Source of the DNA: Pararhizobium sp. IMCC21322
GTDB lineage: Bacteria; Pseudomonadota; Alphaproteobacteria; Rhizobiales; GCA-2746425
Assembly: GCF_030758295.1 (NCBI RefSeq)
Contig: NZ_CP132335.1
Location: 496,001 to 560,000 of the forward strand
DNA length: 64,000 nucleotides
Direction of reading: 5' to 3'
Below, in pieces: positions 18,199 through 30,076 of the stretch; position 1 is the stretch's first letter; each line of letters opens with the position of its first letter. The notes under the pieces are model-generated. The model was not told the origin of the DNA, searched no databases, and worked only from the letters and a program-made list of their open reading frames with translations. The translations under genes and the position numbers were made by a program.

Positions 18199-18483
18199 AT
18201 GTATTTTATCGTTTATGCCAAGGACAAGCCCGGACACACAGAGATGCGTGCCAGCAACCGCCCGGATCACGTGGCCTGGCTGAAATCCTGGTCTGTCCCG
18301 GTGGCAGGGCCTCTGCTTGCTGATGACAATGAAACCATGATCGGCTCCATGCTGATTGTCGAGGGCGACAGCCGGGAAGAAGTTGAAGCCATGTTGCCCA
18401 ACGACCCTTATGCAAAAGCCGGCTTGTTTGAAAGCGTGGAAGTTCGCCCTTGGATATGGGCGCTCGGCGCACCAACTGCATAG
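18199..18483 (+). CDS. YciI-like protein
   Basis: 94 residues, cytosolic, of the YCII/dimeric alpha-beta barrel family. RPDHVAWL carries the conserved His-Asp pair suggested to be catalytic; AGPLLADD and DPYAKAGLFESVEVRPW are the other conserved parts. A Shine-Dalgarno GGGAG lies 8 bp before the ATG. Between gpsA and the EVE gene, as in many Rhizobiales. Confidence 0.92.
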   Translation: MYFIVYAKDKPGHTEMRASNRPDHVAWLKSWSVPVAGPLLADDNETMIGSMLIVEGDSREEVEAMLPNDPYAKAGLFESVEVRPWIWALGAPTA

Positions 18484-18506
18484 TTCCCAAGTATCAGGAG
18501 ATATCT

Positions 18507-18920
18507 ATGGCCTATTGGCTTTTTAAATCCGAACCCTTCAAATGGTCCTGGGACATGCAAAAGGCCAAGGGCGACGCTGGAGAAGAGTGGGATGGCATCC
18601 GCAATTATCAGGCGCGCAATTTCATGCGGGACATGAAAGTCGGCGATCAGGGTTTTTTCTATCATTCCAATGAGGGAAAAGAGATTGTCGGTATTGTGGA
18701 AATCAGCAATGAGATTCATCCTGACAGCACCACCGATGATCCGCGCTGGGAATGTGTGGATATCAAAGCCGTCAAGGATGTGCCGAAACCGGTTACATTG
18801 GCTGATGTGAAGGCCACTCCGGAACTGGCGGAAATGGCATTGGTCAAATCCATGCGCCTGTCTGTGCAGCCGGTTCGCCCCGAAGAATGGGCGCTGGTGT
18901 GTAAAATGGGTGGGCTTTGA
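18507..18920 (+). CDS. EVE domain-containing protein
   Basis: 137 residues covering one EVE domain, a relative of PUA/YTH folds that bind modified bases: AYWLFKSEPFKWSWD at the start, GIRNYQARNFMRDMKVGD, FYHSNEGKEIVGIVE, and a closing LSVQPVRPEEW. The role is probably recognition of a modified nucleotide in RNA or DNA. AGGAG (18496-18500) sets the ATG at 18507; the longer open frame would overlap the YciI gene. Confidence 0.92.
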   Translation: MAYWLFKSEPFKWSWDMQKAKGDAGEEWDGIRNYQARNFMRDMKVGDQGFFYHSNEGKEIVGIVEISNEIHPDSTTDDPRWECVDIKAVKDVPKPVTLADVKATPELAEMALVKSMRLSVQPVRPEEWALVCKMGGL

Positions 18921-18930
18921 CCCACTTCAG

Positions 18931-18986
18931 CTGACCCGCCTGATCTGACCCGCTTGATCTGACCCGCTTGATCTGACCCGCTTGAT
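18931..18986 (+). repeat. Four tandem copies of a 14-bp unit
   Basis: CTGACCCGCTTGAT repeated four times without gaps (first copy has CCTGAT for CTTGAT at one base), right after the EVE stop codon and about 130 bp before acsA. It is not a CRISPR since there are no spacers. It could vary in number by slippage. Confidence 0.9.
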
Positions 18987-19115
18987 CTTAAATGTATCAC
19001 AACCAAAGTTGCCCTACCAAAGTTTCAGGTGGCAAGACTGGATTCTGCGGCGTAGCTTTGCATAATGGCGGCAACCGATAGTGACACGACATAATTCCGT
19101 CTGGGAGGACAATTC

Positions 19116-21083
<1,968 letters not shown>

Positions 21084-21133
21084 CGGCGGCCTTTAAACAT
21101 TGCCGCTTCTCCAGCTTTGGACCCACTAACATT

Positions 21134-21164
21134 GTCGTCCTCGGATTTATTCCGAGGACCCACA
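21134..21164 (-). repeat. Dispersed palindromic element, copy 5
   Basis: Solitary copy: GTCGTCCTCGGA, 6-base centre, TCCGAGGACCCACA. Compensated C/G changes keep the stem as in copy 3. It sits 50 bp after the acsA stop, facing the minus-strand DUF1674 gene, and is again between convergent genes, so a terminator role is plausible. Confidence 0.75.
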
Positions 21165-21202
21165 CTTTACGATGGTCAACCCGGCGTTCCCTTTAACAGG
21201 GA

Positions 21203-21433
21203 TCAAAAGTCAATGGCGCGACCGTTGATTTCCCAATCGCCATACCGCGCCGGGTCATGCCCGCCGCGGCCACCCTCTTCTTTTGGCAGGCTCGCAGCAT
21301 CAGCTTTTGCCTGATTGCGGCGTGCCTGTGCTTCGGCCAGCGCGCGCTGCGCTGCAGGCGACAAGACTTTGGCAGCCTCATCGTCAGCTTCAGCTACGCT
21401 GTTTGGTTCCAAATTTTCTGTTTTTCCGGTCAT
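21203..21433 (-). CDS. DUF1674 / SDHAF4-like succinate dehydrogenase assembly factor
   Basis: 76 residues. The C-terminal GGRGGHDPARYGDWEINGRA, ending AIDF, is the diagnostic motif of DUF1674, the family of mitochondrial SDHAF4, which helps mature the flavinylated SdhA. The N-terminal half is Ala/Glu-rich and helical. The ATG at 21433 starts at the common length; the longer frame has no support. Confidence 0.88.
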   Translation of the reverse strand: MTGKTENLEPNSVAEADDEAAKVLSPAAQRALAEAQARRNQAKADAASLPKEEGGRGGHDPARYGDWEINGRAIDF

Positions 21434-21525
21434 GGCGTGGATATAAGGCAGGCGGGTCCACTTGCAAAGTCGCATTTATGTGCCCAATTTGAGCGCTACA
21501 CAGAGACTCTCGAAAGCTGACAAAG

Positions 21526-22434
21526 ATGAACTATACCAAAACGGCCATGCTTCTGGCCGCTATGACGGCCCTTTTCATGGGTATCGGATATCTGCTGGGC
21601 GGTGCTGGCGGCGCAATGATTGCGTTCATTATTGCGCTTGGAATGAACCTCTTCAGCTATTGGAAATCCGACAAGATGGTGCTGCGCATGCACAATGCGG
21701 TGGAAGCACACGAAGAAAATGCGCCGGAGTTTTTTGCCATCGTACGGGGTCTGGCCGAAGCGGCTGATTTGCCGATGCCAGCGGTCTATCTGATCAAGAA
21801 CCCGCAGCCAAATGCGTTTGCAACGGGCCGCAATCCGGAAAACGCGGCTGTTGCTGCGACCACTGGCCTGCTGGAGCTTCTGGAGCCGGAGGAAGTGGCC
21901 GGGGTGATGGCCCATGAACTAGCTCATATCCAGAACCGTGACACGCTGATCATGACCATGACAGCAACCATTGCGGGTGCCATTTCCATGATTGCGAATT
22001 TCGGCCTCTTTTTTGGTGGCAATCGCAATAATAATGGTATTGGCATCATCGGTGCGATTCTGGCGGCTATTATTGCGCCAATGGCGGCGGGTATCGTTCA
22101 GATGGCAATTAGCAGAACACGGGAATATGCTGCGGACAAACGTGGCGCAGAAATCTGCAATCATCCTTTGTGGCTGGCATCCGCGCTCAAAAAAATTGCC
22201 AGCGGGGTGAGCAAAGTTGAAAATATGGATGCCGAGCGCAATCCTGCCTCGGCCCATATGTTTATCATCAACCCGCTGTCAGGTGCCCGGATGGACAATC
22301 TGTTCTCTACGCATCCCAACACAGATAACCGCATAGCCGCCTTGCGCGCCATGGAACAGGACTGGGACCAGACTTATGATGAGGTGGATGACCAGCATGG
22401 TGGCGAATCGCAGAATGCCGGGCCCTGGGGGTGA
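21526..22434 (+). CDS. htpX: Zinc metalloprotease HtpX
   Basis: 302 residues; inner-membrane heat-shock protease that acts with FtsH on misfolded membrane proteins. Two N-terminal membrane helices (about 5-20 and 27-45), zinc motif HELAH (130-134), two further helices (about 142-190), and [11 protein letters not shown] with the third ligand Glu. The last ~20 residues are acidic and His-rich. The stop overlaps the GTG start of rsmB. Confidence 0.95.
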   Translation: MNYTKTAMLLAAMTALFMGIGYLLGGAGGAMIAFIIALGMNLFSYWKSDKMVLRMHNAVEAHEENAPEFFAIVRGLAEAADLPMPAVYLIKNPQPNAFATGRNPENAAVAATTGLLELLEPEEVAGVMAHELAHIQNRDTLIMTMTATIAGAISMIANFGLFFGGNRNNNGIGIIGAILAAIIAPMAAGIVQMAISRTREYAADKRGAEICNHPLWLASALKKIASGVSKVENMDAERNPASAHMFIINPLSGARMDNLFSTHPNTDNRIAALRAMEQDWDQTYDEVDDQHGGESQNAGPWG

Positions 22435-23810
22435 GTAACGCAAAAGCCGGCGGCGCATCCACCGATCAAAGACGTACCCGCAAAAGTCAGGGACAGGGAA
22501 ACAACCGCCGCAATGCGCCAGGCCTTGCGCCGCGCAAGGTTGCAGCTCATCTGATCAGCCAGATCATCAGCAAGCGCAAGGCGCTGGAAACGCTGCTGGA
22601 GGATGGCAAGGACAGTGGTTATTCCAATTTGCAGCCGCAGGATAAAGCACTGGCGCGGGCAATCGCGTCGACAACATTGCGCCATTTTGGCGAGATTCAG
22701 GAGCTCATCAAGAAGCGTTTGACCAAACGCCTGCCGGTCTCTGCTCCCTATCTTCCCGGTGTTTTATACACCGCTGTTGCACAGATTCTGTTTATGGAAG
22801 TGGCAGATCATGCCGCCGTTTCTCTGGCTGTTGATGCCGCTGCATCCGACCCGAAAGCAAGGCATTTCAAACCTTTGGTCAATGGCGTTCTGCGCGGCCT
22901 CTTGCGTGAACGCGAGGCATTTGAGCCAGACACCACGCTGAATACGCCCGAGTGGTTGCGCACCATGCTGATCAGTCAATATGGGGCCGACAAGGCCCAT
23001 GCGATCATGCAGGCCAATATGCAGCGTGCTGATTTGGACCTGACGATGCGCGCTGATCCTGATGCATGGGCAACGCGCCTCAATGGCGAAAGAATTTGTG
23101 AGCGCACAGTGCGCCTTGCGGCGGTCAGCAAGGTGTTTGAGCTGGATGGATTCAAATCAGGTGACTGGTGGGTCCAGGATGCGGCAGCTTCCGTTCCCGC
23201 TGATCTTTTGATGAATGCCTTACGGCGCGGTGGTGCGCTAGGCGATACGCATGTGCTGGATGCCTGCGCTGCCCCCGGTGGCAAGACGGCTCAATTGGCA
23301 GCTGCCGGGCTGCAGGTTACGGCACTGGATATCTCTGCGCACCGTGTGAAGCGCCTTCAGGAAAACCTGCAGCGTCTCAACCTGTCGGCGAAAATGGTCA
23401 CTGCTGATTTGCTGACTATGAATGACCCATCGGCCTTTGATGCCATCCTGCTGGATGCACCCTGTTCGGCCACGGGAACGATCCGACGGCACCCGGATGT
23501 GGCCTGGTTGAAAACCCGAGCCCAGATCAATGAATTGGTGGCCTTGCAGCGCAACATGCTGGCCAAGGCTGCAAAGCTGTTAAAGCCCGGCGGAACCATG
23601 GTCTTCTGTACGTGCTCGCTTCTGGCCGAGGAAGGCGAAGCACATCTTGACTATGTGCAAAACGAGCTTGGACTTGTGCTGGACCCAATTACGCTGGACG
23701 AGACGAATTTATGCAGCCCGTTGACCGTTGCAGATGGTGTCTTTAGAAGCACGCCAGACATGGTGCCAAGTATGGATGGATTTTTCATCCTAAGGTTAAT
23801 GCGCCCTTAA
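22431..23810 (+). CDS. rsmB: 16S rRNA m5C967 methyltransferase
   Basis: 459 residues, starting at GTG with GTGA overlap on htpX. The basic N-terminus ([16 protein letters not shown]) leads into a NusB-like RNA-binding domain (about 35-165), then the SAM fold with [31 protein letters not shown] with one catalytic Cys, and [11 protein letters not shown] with the second. Those two Cys are the pair used by m5C RNA methyltransferases. Confidence 0.93.
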   Translation: MSNAKAGGASTDQRRTRKSQGQGNNRRNAPGLAPRKVAAHLISQIISKRKALETLLEDGKDSGYSNLQPQDKALARAIASTTLRHFGEIQELIKKRLTKRLPVSAPYLPGVLYTAVAQILFMEVADHAAVSLAVDAAASDPKARHFKPLVNGVLRGLLREREAFEPDTTLNTPEWLRTMLISQYGADKAHAIMQANMQRADLDLTMRADPDAWATRLNGERICERTVRLAAVSKVFELDGFKSGDWWVQDAAASVPADLLMNALRRGGALGDTHVLDACAAPGGKTAQLAAAGLQVTALDISAHRVKRLQENLQRLNLSAKMVTADLLTMNDPSAFDAILLDAPCSATGTIRRHPDVAWLKTRAQINELVALQRNMLAKAAKLLKPGGTMVFCTCSLLAEEGEAHLDYVQNELGLVLDPITLDETNLCSPLTVADGVFRSTPDMVPSMDGFFILRLMRP

Positions 23811-23897
23811 TGGTAACTGCTGTATCTGTGGGTGGTTGAACGAAGTTGCGCACGCAATTTTAAAGGCGCTCCGTTTTAGAGTGAAGGGATTTCGCCG

Positions 23898-25751
23898 TTG
23901 TCAGACGCGCGTAGAATGGTGGAAATCAAATTACCTGGTGCTTTTGCCGGGAAGTTTCGCCTGTCCAGCGTTGTAGCTCGTGCAGCGTTCCAGTCCCTCA
24001 AACGCAGCTTCCACTCCAGCCCGGCCTACCGCTGGAGCTATGGCGGTCCTGCGCCGGAACGGTTGCTGATTGCCCCGCCCGATGTGCGCACTGCTGATCC
24101 CACCATTGCAACAGAACTGATCAACGGCACATTTGTGTTTGCTGGCGAAGTTGTGGAAGCACCGGATTACTCTCCGTTTGAAGTCATTCCGCCAACACCG
24201 GCCTGGGGCCGTGAAATCCACGGGTTTTCCTGGCTGCGCCATCTCAAGGCGACCGACGATCCGGCAGCCCGACAAGTTGCGCGCGAAATGGTGGAAGACT
24301 GGATCGAAATTCACGGACGATGGGATGATCTTGCCTGGGATCATGAAGTCACCTCAACCCGCATTCTGGCCTGGCTGGCTCAGTCACCGCTGGTGCTGCA
24401 GGGCAGTGATCATGAATTCTACACCACGTTTTTGAAATCACTGAACCGGCAGGTCCGTTATCTGCGCCGCATGGTGGGTGATTTGCCCCCTGGTGTCGGG
24501 CGGCTGAAAGCATCCATTGCGCTGGCCGCTGCGACACTGTCGATGTCTGGTCAAAAACGCTATTCCCGATCCAGCGCCCGGCGTCTGGATGAAGAACTGA
24601 ATTCCCAGATTCTACCCGACGGTGGCCATATCAGCCGCTCACCAGCTGTGATCATTGATATTCTGACAGATCTTCTGCCGCTTCGGCAGGCGTTTACAGC
24701 GCGTGGTCTGGAGCCAACCAAAGCCATCATGACTGCTATTGACCGGATGATGCCGATGCTGCGGTTTTTCCGCCATGGCGATGGCGCTTTTGCCCATTTC
24801 AACGGGATGGGTGGCACCAAGTCTGATCTGATTGCCACTCTGCTGGCCTATGATGATGCGCGTGGAAAGCCCGTACTTCAGGCCAAATACACTGGTTACA
24901 GCCGTATGGAAGCTGGCACTGCGATTATTATTGCTGACACCGGACCCGCACCGCCCATGCGGTTGAGCGATACCGCCCATGCGGGCACGCTGTCGTTTGA
25001 GTTTTCCAGTAACCGGCAGCGGATCATTACCAATTGCGGTGCGCCGTCTGCTCATCTGTCCGAGTGGCGCCAAATGACCCGCTCGACGGCAGCTCACAGC
25101 ACGCTGGGCCTGAATGACACATCCTCGGCCCGGTTCCTGACCGATTCAAGCGCTGAAAAATGGCTTGGCCCGGTGGTCATCTCCGGTCCCGAAGATGTGC
25201 GGTCCAGCATTTACGAAAACGAGCGTGGCCATGAACTGGTCATGAGCCATGATGGTTATGGTGCGCTGTTTGGACTGGTCCATGAACGCACATTGATTTT
25301 GGAGCAGGACGGCAAAAGCCTGTTTGGCGTCGATACATTGTCCGGACGGCCTATGGAGGGTTTTGATGAATTCGCCATACGTTTCCACATTCACCCTGGC
25401 GTCTCGGCCAGTACGACATCCAATGGAGAAAGCGTATTTCTGTCATTGCCCAATGGCGATGCCTGGGAATTTGAGGCCACGCCCGGTATCGAACTTGCGC
25501 TGGAAGAAAGCATCTACATGTCCGAAACCTTCGGCCATCGGCGCAGCGAACAGATTGTGATCTACGGCAATGCCAGCAAAATGAATTCGGTCACCTGGTC
25601 CTTTGTCCAGTCCGGCAGTGCGCGCTCCCGGCCCTTGTCCGAGGCAGATCGGGAAGTTGCCATGCGGGTCGACGAAAAAGACTACGCCACAGCGCCGCAA
25701 TATGCCGATGATGATGATGAAGAGGTTGGCAAAGACGATCCGCTCAAGTAA
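23898..25751 (+). CDS. Heparinase II/III family protein
   Basis: 617 residues. N-terminal alpha-toroid part (about 30-330) with [17 protein letters not shown], and a beta-rich C-terminal domain with [21 protein letters not shown]; this is the layout of heparinase II/III-like lyases found upstream of purH in Rhizobiales. The true substrate is unknown, and may be a cell-surface or periplasmic polysaccharide. The start is a TTG with GAAGGGA 8 bp upstream (23883-23889). No signal peptide is obvious. The tail is very acidic (DDDDEE). Confidence 0.85.
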   Translation: MSDARRMVEIKLPGAFAGKFRLSSVVARAAFQSLKRSFHSSPAYRWSYGGPAPERLLIAPPDVRTADPTIATELINGTFVFAGEVVEAPDYSPFEVIPPTPAWGREIHGFSWLRHLKATDDPAARQVAREMVEDWIEIHGRWDDLAWDHEVTSTRILAWLAQSPLVLQGSDHEFYTTFLKSLNRQVRYLRRMVGDLPPGVGRLKASIALAAATLSMSGQKRYSRSSARRLDEELNSQILPDGGHISRSPAVIIDILTDLLPLRQAFTARGLEPTKAIMTAIDRMMPMLRFFRHGDGAFAHFNGMGGTKSDLIATLLAYDDARGKPVLQAKYTGYSRMEAGTAIIIADTGPAPPMRLSDTAHAGTLSFEFSSNRQRIITNCGAPSAHLSEWRQMTRSTAAHSTLGLNDTSSARFLTDSSAEKWLGPVVISGPEDVRSSIYENERGHELVMSHDGYGALFGLVHERTLILEQDGKSLFGVDTLSGRPMEGFDEFAIRFHIHPGVSASTTSNGESVFLSLPNGDAWEFEATPGIELALEESIYMSETFGHRRSEQIVIYGNASKMNSVTWSFVQSGSARSRPLSEADREVAMRVDEKDYATAPQYADDDDEEVGKDDPLK

Positions 25752-25792
25752 GCAGGTCGGACTTTCCACAAACTTTCATCGCGAGTCTCTCC

Positions 25793-27409
25793 ATGTCTGC
25801 GCCCATCGCCAAAGCGATCTCATTTCCGGATATTGTTCCGGTCAAAACCGCCCTGCTGTCTGTCTCTGACAAAAGCGATCTCATTCCCTATGCCAAGACG
25901 CTTCATGAAAACGGGGTGGAACTGATCTCCACTGGCGGCACGTTCAAGGCGATTTCCGATGCCGGTATACCGGTACGCGATGTCTCATCCGTCACCGGCT
26001 TTCCAGAAATCATGGATGGGCGGGTCAAAACCCTTCACCCGTCCATTCACGGTGCCTTGCTGGGTCTGCGCGATGATCCTGAGCACCAGGCCGCCATGGC
26101 AGACCATGGAATTGCGCCCATCGATCTGGTTGTGGTCAATCTGTACCCGTTTGAAAAAACCGTTGCCTCTGGTGCGGATTATGCAAATTGCGTTGAGAAC
26201 ATCGATATTGGCGGCCCCGCAATGATCCGGGCAGCGGCCAAGAATCATGGCTATGTAACTATTGTCACGGATGCCGCAGATTATGATCTGGTTGGCAAGG
26301 CCATTGCGGAGCAGGGCGGCTTGTCCCTTGATGCGCGCAAATCATTTGCCGCACGGGCCTATGCCCGCACCGCCCGTTACGATGCCGCCATCAGCACCTG
26401 GTTCGCAGGTCAGTTGGAGAATGAACTGGGCACCGAGCGCGCTTTTGGCGGCACGCGTCATTTGTCTCTGCGCTATGGCGAAAACCCGCATCAGAAGGCC
26501 GCATTCTATCTCAGCGATGAAACCCGCAATGGCGTTGCGACCGCTGTTACCCTGCAGGGCAAGGAACTCTCTTACAACAACATCAATGACACCGATGCAG
26601 CCTTTGAACTTGTCAGCGAATTCGACCCAGCGGAGACACCGGCTGTCGCCATCATAAAACACGCCAATCCGTGCGGCGTGGCCACTGGCAGCACCCTGAT
26701 TGAAGCCTATGGCAAAGCCCTTGCCTGTGATCCTGTTTCAGCCTTTGGCGGCATTGTGGCGCTGAACCAGACTTTGACGGCAGAGATGGCCGAGCACATT
26801 TTGAAGGTCTTTACCGAAGTCATCATTGCACCGCAAATCGACGAAGCCGCAAAAGCGGTTCTGGCACGCAAACCAAACATCCGCGTCCTGTCTACCGGTG
26901 GTCTCTCCAACCCGCGCGCCGTTGGTCAGATGATCAAATCAGTGTCGGGCGGCCTGCTGGTGCAAAGCCGCGATAATGTCTGTGCCGCTGATCTGACTTT
27001 GAAAGTCGTTACCAAACGGGCACCGACCCCGGAAGAACTTGCTGATCTGCGCTTTGCCTTCACAATTGCCAAACACGTCAAATCCAATGCCATCGTCTAC
27101 GCCAAGGACAGGGCAACGGTAGGCATTGGCGCTGGCCAGATGAGCCGTGTGGATTCCACCCGTATTGCTGCTCGAAAATCGGAAGACGCGGCTGAAGCCA
27201 TGGGCATCAAACACGCGCTCACAAATGGCTCCGTTGTTGCATCCGATGCGTTTTTCCCCTTTGCTGACGGTTTGCTGACAGCAGCCGAGGCCGGCGCAAC
27301 AGCGGTCATTCAGCCCGGCGGCTCCATGCGCGATCAGGAAGTCATTGAAGCCGCCGATGGCGCGGGCCTTGCCATGGTCTTCACTGGTATCAGGCACTTC
27401 CGGCACTAG
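25793..27409 (+). CDS. purH: Bifunctional AICAR transformylase/IMP cyclohydrolase
   Basis: 538 residues; last two steps of IMP synthesis. The N-terminal MGS-like cyclohydrolase part (about 1-210) has [27 protein letters not shown] and [18 protein letters not shown]. The C-terminal transformylase part has [10 protein letters not shown], and [11 protein letters not shown] with the catalytic Lys-His. 41 bp separate it from the heparinase gene. No purine riboswitch was seen upstream. Confidence 0.97.
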   Translation: MSAPIAKAISFPDIVPVKTALLSVSDKSDLIPYAKTLHENGVELISTGGTFKAISDAGIPVRDVSSVTGFPEIMDGRVKTLHPSIHGALLGLRDDPEHQAAMADHGIAPIDLVVVNLYPFEKTVASGADYANCVENIDIGGPAMIRAAAKNHGYVTIVTDAADYDLVGKAIAEQGGLSLDARKSFAARAYARTARYDAAISTWFAGQLENELGTERAFGGTRHLSLRYGENPHQKAAFYLSDETRNGVATAVTLQGKELSYNNINDTDAAFELVSEFDPAETPAVAIIKHANPCGVATGSTLIEAYGKALACDPVSAFGGIVALNQTLTAEMAEHILKVFTEVIIAPQIDEAAKAVLARKPNIRVLSTGGLSNPRAVGQMIKSVSGGLLVQSRDNVCAADLTLKVVTKRAPTPEELADLRFAFTIAKHVKSNAIVYAKDRATVGIGAGQMSRVDSTRIAARKSEDAAEAMGIKHALTNGSVVASDAFFPFADGLLTAAEAGATAVIQPGGSMRDQEVIEAADGAGLAMVFTGIRHFRH

Positions 27410-27426
27410 CCAACGCAGGAGAGATC

Positions 27427-27891
27427 CTAACGCGTCGCCTTGGCCGCAAAGCAGCCTTGCTTGGCATTGTGGATATGAGCGTAATCAATCGCCGGGTTGG
27501 CAAACAGGGCATCGAGTTTTGCAGCCAAGGTTTTGCCGTCCACCAGATCAGCCTCTTTCAAGAGATGATCATTGCCAAATCCCCTCACAGAAAGAACGCG
27601 AAGAGACAGCGATTGCGGTACTTCGTTTCGGTCAGGTTTGGCTTGGCATGCGCCCTTGCGCACATAAATGGCGTGGGATGCCTGATACGGAGAATTTTCC
27701 GGCAGGTGCTTAAAATTTGTCAGAATAAGCTCATCACCAATGTTTGCATCCTGAAGGCTGACGCGGCAGGGAAATCCCGGCTTGCTGTCTGCTGTCACCC
27801 GAAGAGCCCCGATATGTTTCAGATCTGCGTCTGAAAGCGCGAATAAATCTTCAAAGTCGCGACCGGCAAGAGCATGAATCTGGAATGACAT
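27427..27891 (-). CDS. DUF1203 domain-containing protein
   Basis: 154 residues. MSFQIHALAGRDFEDLFALS, then PGFPCRVSLQDA, GDELILTNFKHLPENSPYQA and SHAIYVRKGA, is the DUF1203 pattern seen in many proteobacteria. Function is unknown. The ATG at 27891 gives the family start; the longer frame begins 4 residues earlier. Convergent with purH, 17 bp apart. CRVS and GACQAKP hold the few Cys. Confidence 0.85.
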   Translation of the reverse strand: MSFQIHALAGRDFEDLFALSDADLKHIGALRVTADSKPGFPCRVSLQDANIGDELILTNFKHLPENSPYQASHAIYVRKGACQAKPDRNEVPQSLSLRVLSVRGFGNDHLLKEADLVDGKTLAAKLDALFANPAIDYAHIHNAKQGCFAAKATR

Positions 27892-28027
27892 TTTGATCCC
27901 CAATAAGTTTGTACATCAGGGACGATATAAGACTTGGCCGGTTTAACTGGTCGACCCGTTTCTTGCTTCAGGCGATCAATCAATCGGTTAACCCGACTGT
28001 TATCAGGGTAAAAACTCTTGCTGCGGG

Positions 28028-28204
28028 TTACGGCAAGATATCCCCAACCAGCCCAGCTGCTAATAAGCCGGCAAACAACAGCAGAAGTGCGCAGGTAATG
28101 GCCACAAATTTGGATCGTTCGGAAAAGCGCTCGACGCCCATCAGAAACGCCAGGAAAACCATCAATCCGAAAGCATGGCCCGAGACAGTGGAAATCGCCA
28201 TCAT
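28028..28204 (-). CDS. Possible small two-helix membrane protein
   Basis: 58 codons with an uninterrupted frame ending in VGDILP. The peptide has two hydrophobic helices (about 8-22 and 34-53) divided by a charged turn (GVERFSERSKF), a common small membrane protein layout. The start is one of two adjacent ATGs and has no clear Shine-Dalgarno. I do not recognise a family. It might be chance, since the frame stays open upstream without a start. Confidence 0.35.
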   Translation of the reverse strand: MMAISTVSGHAFGLMVFLAFLMGVERFSERSKFVAITCALLLLFAGLLAAGLVGDILP

Positions 28205-28652
28205 GGGAAGGCAGGCTTTTATGCAATGGCCATCAGACCGGCGTGGACATAGGGCAGGCTGAGGCTCTGAAAGAGGCTTGTGGAACAGGAAACCGCATTG
28301 CCAATGCAGACCGATCCAGCTGGCAAGGCGACCGCGCTGAAAATAGGTTTCAATGTCTCAGCAGGGTGGTGGGCTCAACAAGGGAATGCAACACTTTAAT
28401 CTTTGAATGAAAATGGATGACTGGCAACTGACGTAAGGGCAGCTTTTTCCTGAACCGACCGGTGTGGATTGGGCATTCGTTGTTTGGCAGGTTCCTGACG
28501 AAGGAGGCAGCCGGAGTGGCGAAAAGCGATGGGCCGAACGAATGGCCACGCTACAGTTTCCGGCCCTGTTCGCTCCCCAACAAAAGTCAAATGCAATTGA
28601 CAATTGTAAAGAAGGCTCTTACCCTGCCTTAAAAATAAGGGAGGAAAGCACT
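28205..28652. other. Upstream region of the ABC importer operon
   Basis: About 450 bp without a supported gene. It should hold the promoter for the operon that begins at 28653, and an AT-rich CAATTGACAATTGTAAAG block (about 28593-28610) contains a small palindrome CAATTGACAATTG that may be an operator or a -35 element. GGGAGG 8 bp before the first ATG sets translation. Confidence 0.4.
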
Positions 28653-29930
28653 ATGAATAAGTACAGCCTGAAGAAATCCTTTGGAGTGATGACTGCGGCG
28701 ATGGCAGTGTCATCTCTACTTGTCATTCCCGGGATTGCGCAGCAAACAACCGTCAATTTTCTGGGAACCAATTCGCCCGAATGGTACGCGCCCGTTATTG
28801 AATCTTTTGAGGCAGCACACCCCGACATCGCGATCGCCTACCAACAGGTGCCGTTCAATGATTTGAATGCAGCCATCGAGTCCCGTGTCGGACAAGGCGA
28901 CGCCAGCATTGATATCTTCGAAGCGGATACGCCACGTGTTCCAGCATCGGCTGCGCGCGGACATCTCGCGTCACTTGAAGATCGCCGTGCGGCTATCGAG
29001 GCAGCTGTTCCAAACCCGGTGGATATCGAGCAGGTCAGCCACGAGGGCGAGATCTTCGCTTATCCGATGTGGTCCTCCACGCAGTTGCTCTTCTTCAACC
29101 GCGATCTCCTCAACAAGGCTGGTGTCGAATTGCCTTCTGGCGCACCGGAAGACAGGCTGACATGGGCGCAACTGCTTGAAAAAGCGAAAGCGGCGCAAGA
29201 AGGTGGCGCAGAGTGGGGCGTAATCGTTCAGCAGGTTGATCGTTACTATCAATTGCAACCGCTGTTTGAATCAAATGGCGCGGGACCAGGCCTTACCGGC
29301 GATGGTTTGCTGGAGCCGGATGTGACCAATGACGGCTGGATTTCAACGGCACAATGGTACCAGGACATTTTTGAAAATGGCATTGCACCACGCGGCATTG
29401 CGCCAAACCAGACCAATGCGCTGTTTACCAATGGCGAGCTTGCCTTTCTGGTCGGTGGCCCCTGGGTATTGGGCGGCTTTACCGGAACGGACGGATTGAA
29501 CTTTGGCGTTGCACCGCATCCCTACTTTGAAGGCGGCTCCAAGGTGACACCCACAGGCGCCTGGGCGCTGGGGATTAATCCAAGCGCAGCCAACAAGGAA
29601 GCTGCTCAAACGTTTGCTGAGTTTATCACGCTGACCGGCGATGGCTCCTATCTGAGCATTTCCAAGGCACCATTTCCGCCGACCAATGCCGAGGCTCGTA
29701 AACGCTATATCGCTGACCTTGCTGCCATGGTGGAGACCATAGGACCGGTTGATGAAATCATCTCCCATGAGCTTGAAGAAACGGCTGTTGGCCGTCCCAG
29801 AACCATTGGCTTTGTGGCCTTTGAGACCATCATGAATCGCACTTTCAGCGATATTCGTAATGGTGCAAATGTTGAAGAGGCACTCAGTGAGGCTGAGACG
29901 CAGATCAGCCGTGCGCTCAGCCGTCTCTAA
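28653..29930 (+). CDS. ABC transporter extracellular substrate-binding protein (family 1)
   Basis: 425 residues. A signal peptide (MNKYSLKKSFGVMTAAMAVS, cut near GIAQQ) leads to the mature binding protein with TVNFLGTNSPEWYAPVIESF, PAFPPTNAEARKRY and the usual two-lobe layout of carbohydrate/nucleoside-type binding proteins. The ATG 8 bp after GGGAGG is the start. The operon partner is a nucleoside hydrolase, which makes a nucleoside or related sugar a likely ligand. A stem-loop after the stop may raise its expression over the permeases. Confidence 0.88.
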   Translation: MNKYSLKKSFGVMTAAMAVSSLLVIPGIAQQTTVNFLGTNSPEWYAPVIESFEAAHPDIAIAYQQVPFNDLNAAIESRVGQGDASIDIFEADTPRVPASAARGHLASLEDRRAAIEAAVPNPVDIEQVSHEGEIFAYPMWSSTQLLFFNRDLLNKAGVELPSGAPEDRLTWAQLLEKAKAAQEGGAEWGVIVQQVDRYYQLQPLFESNGAGPGLTGDGLLEPDVTNDGWISTAQWYQDIFENGIAPRGIAPNQTNALFTNGELAFLVGGPWVLGGFTGTDGLNFGVAPHPYFEGGSKVTPTGAWALGINPSAANKEAAQTFAEFITLTGDGSYLSISKAPFPPTNAEARKRYIADLAAMVETIGPVDEIISHELEETAVGRPRTIGFVAFETIMNRTFSDIRNGANVEEALSEAETQISRALSRL

Positions 29931-29950
29931 AACGATCTGAAACCTGTCTC

Positions 29951-30031
29951 GCGCGGTCAAAGCACACCAGGGTCTGGACTTGATTTAATCCCCGATTGAG
30001 TTCAGACCCCGGGAGTTTTGACCGCGCTTTT
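29951..30031 (+). terminator. Long stem-loop between binding protein and permease genes
   Basis: Outer stem GCGCGGTCAAA (29951-29961) pairs perfectly with TTTGACCGCGC (30017-30027) and is followed by TTTT. An inner stem, GGGTCTG (29970-29976) with CAGACCC (30003-30009), lies within. Such a hairpin after the first gene often partly stops transcription or protects the upstream transcript, so the binding protein would be made in excess. Confidence 0.7.
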
Positions 30032-30076
30032 CATTTTGCAACTCCGCCTGACAGGCGCAAGAAATAGCAGGCAGTG

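Noticed and set aside
18931-18986. Possible CRISPR array
   Set aside because: Units are contiguous without spacers, so it is only a tandem repeat.
25752-25792. Purine riboswitch before purH
   Set aside because: Only 41 bp lies between the genes, with no conserved aptamer core.
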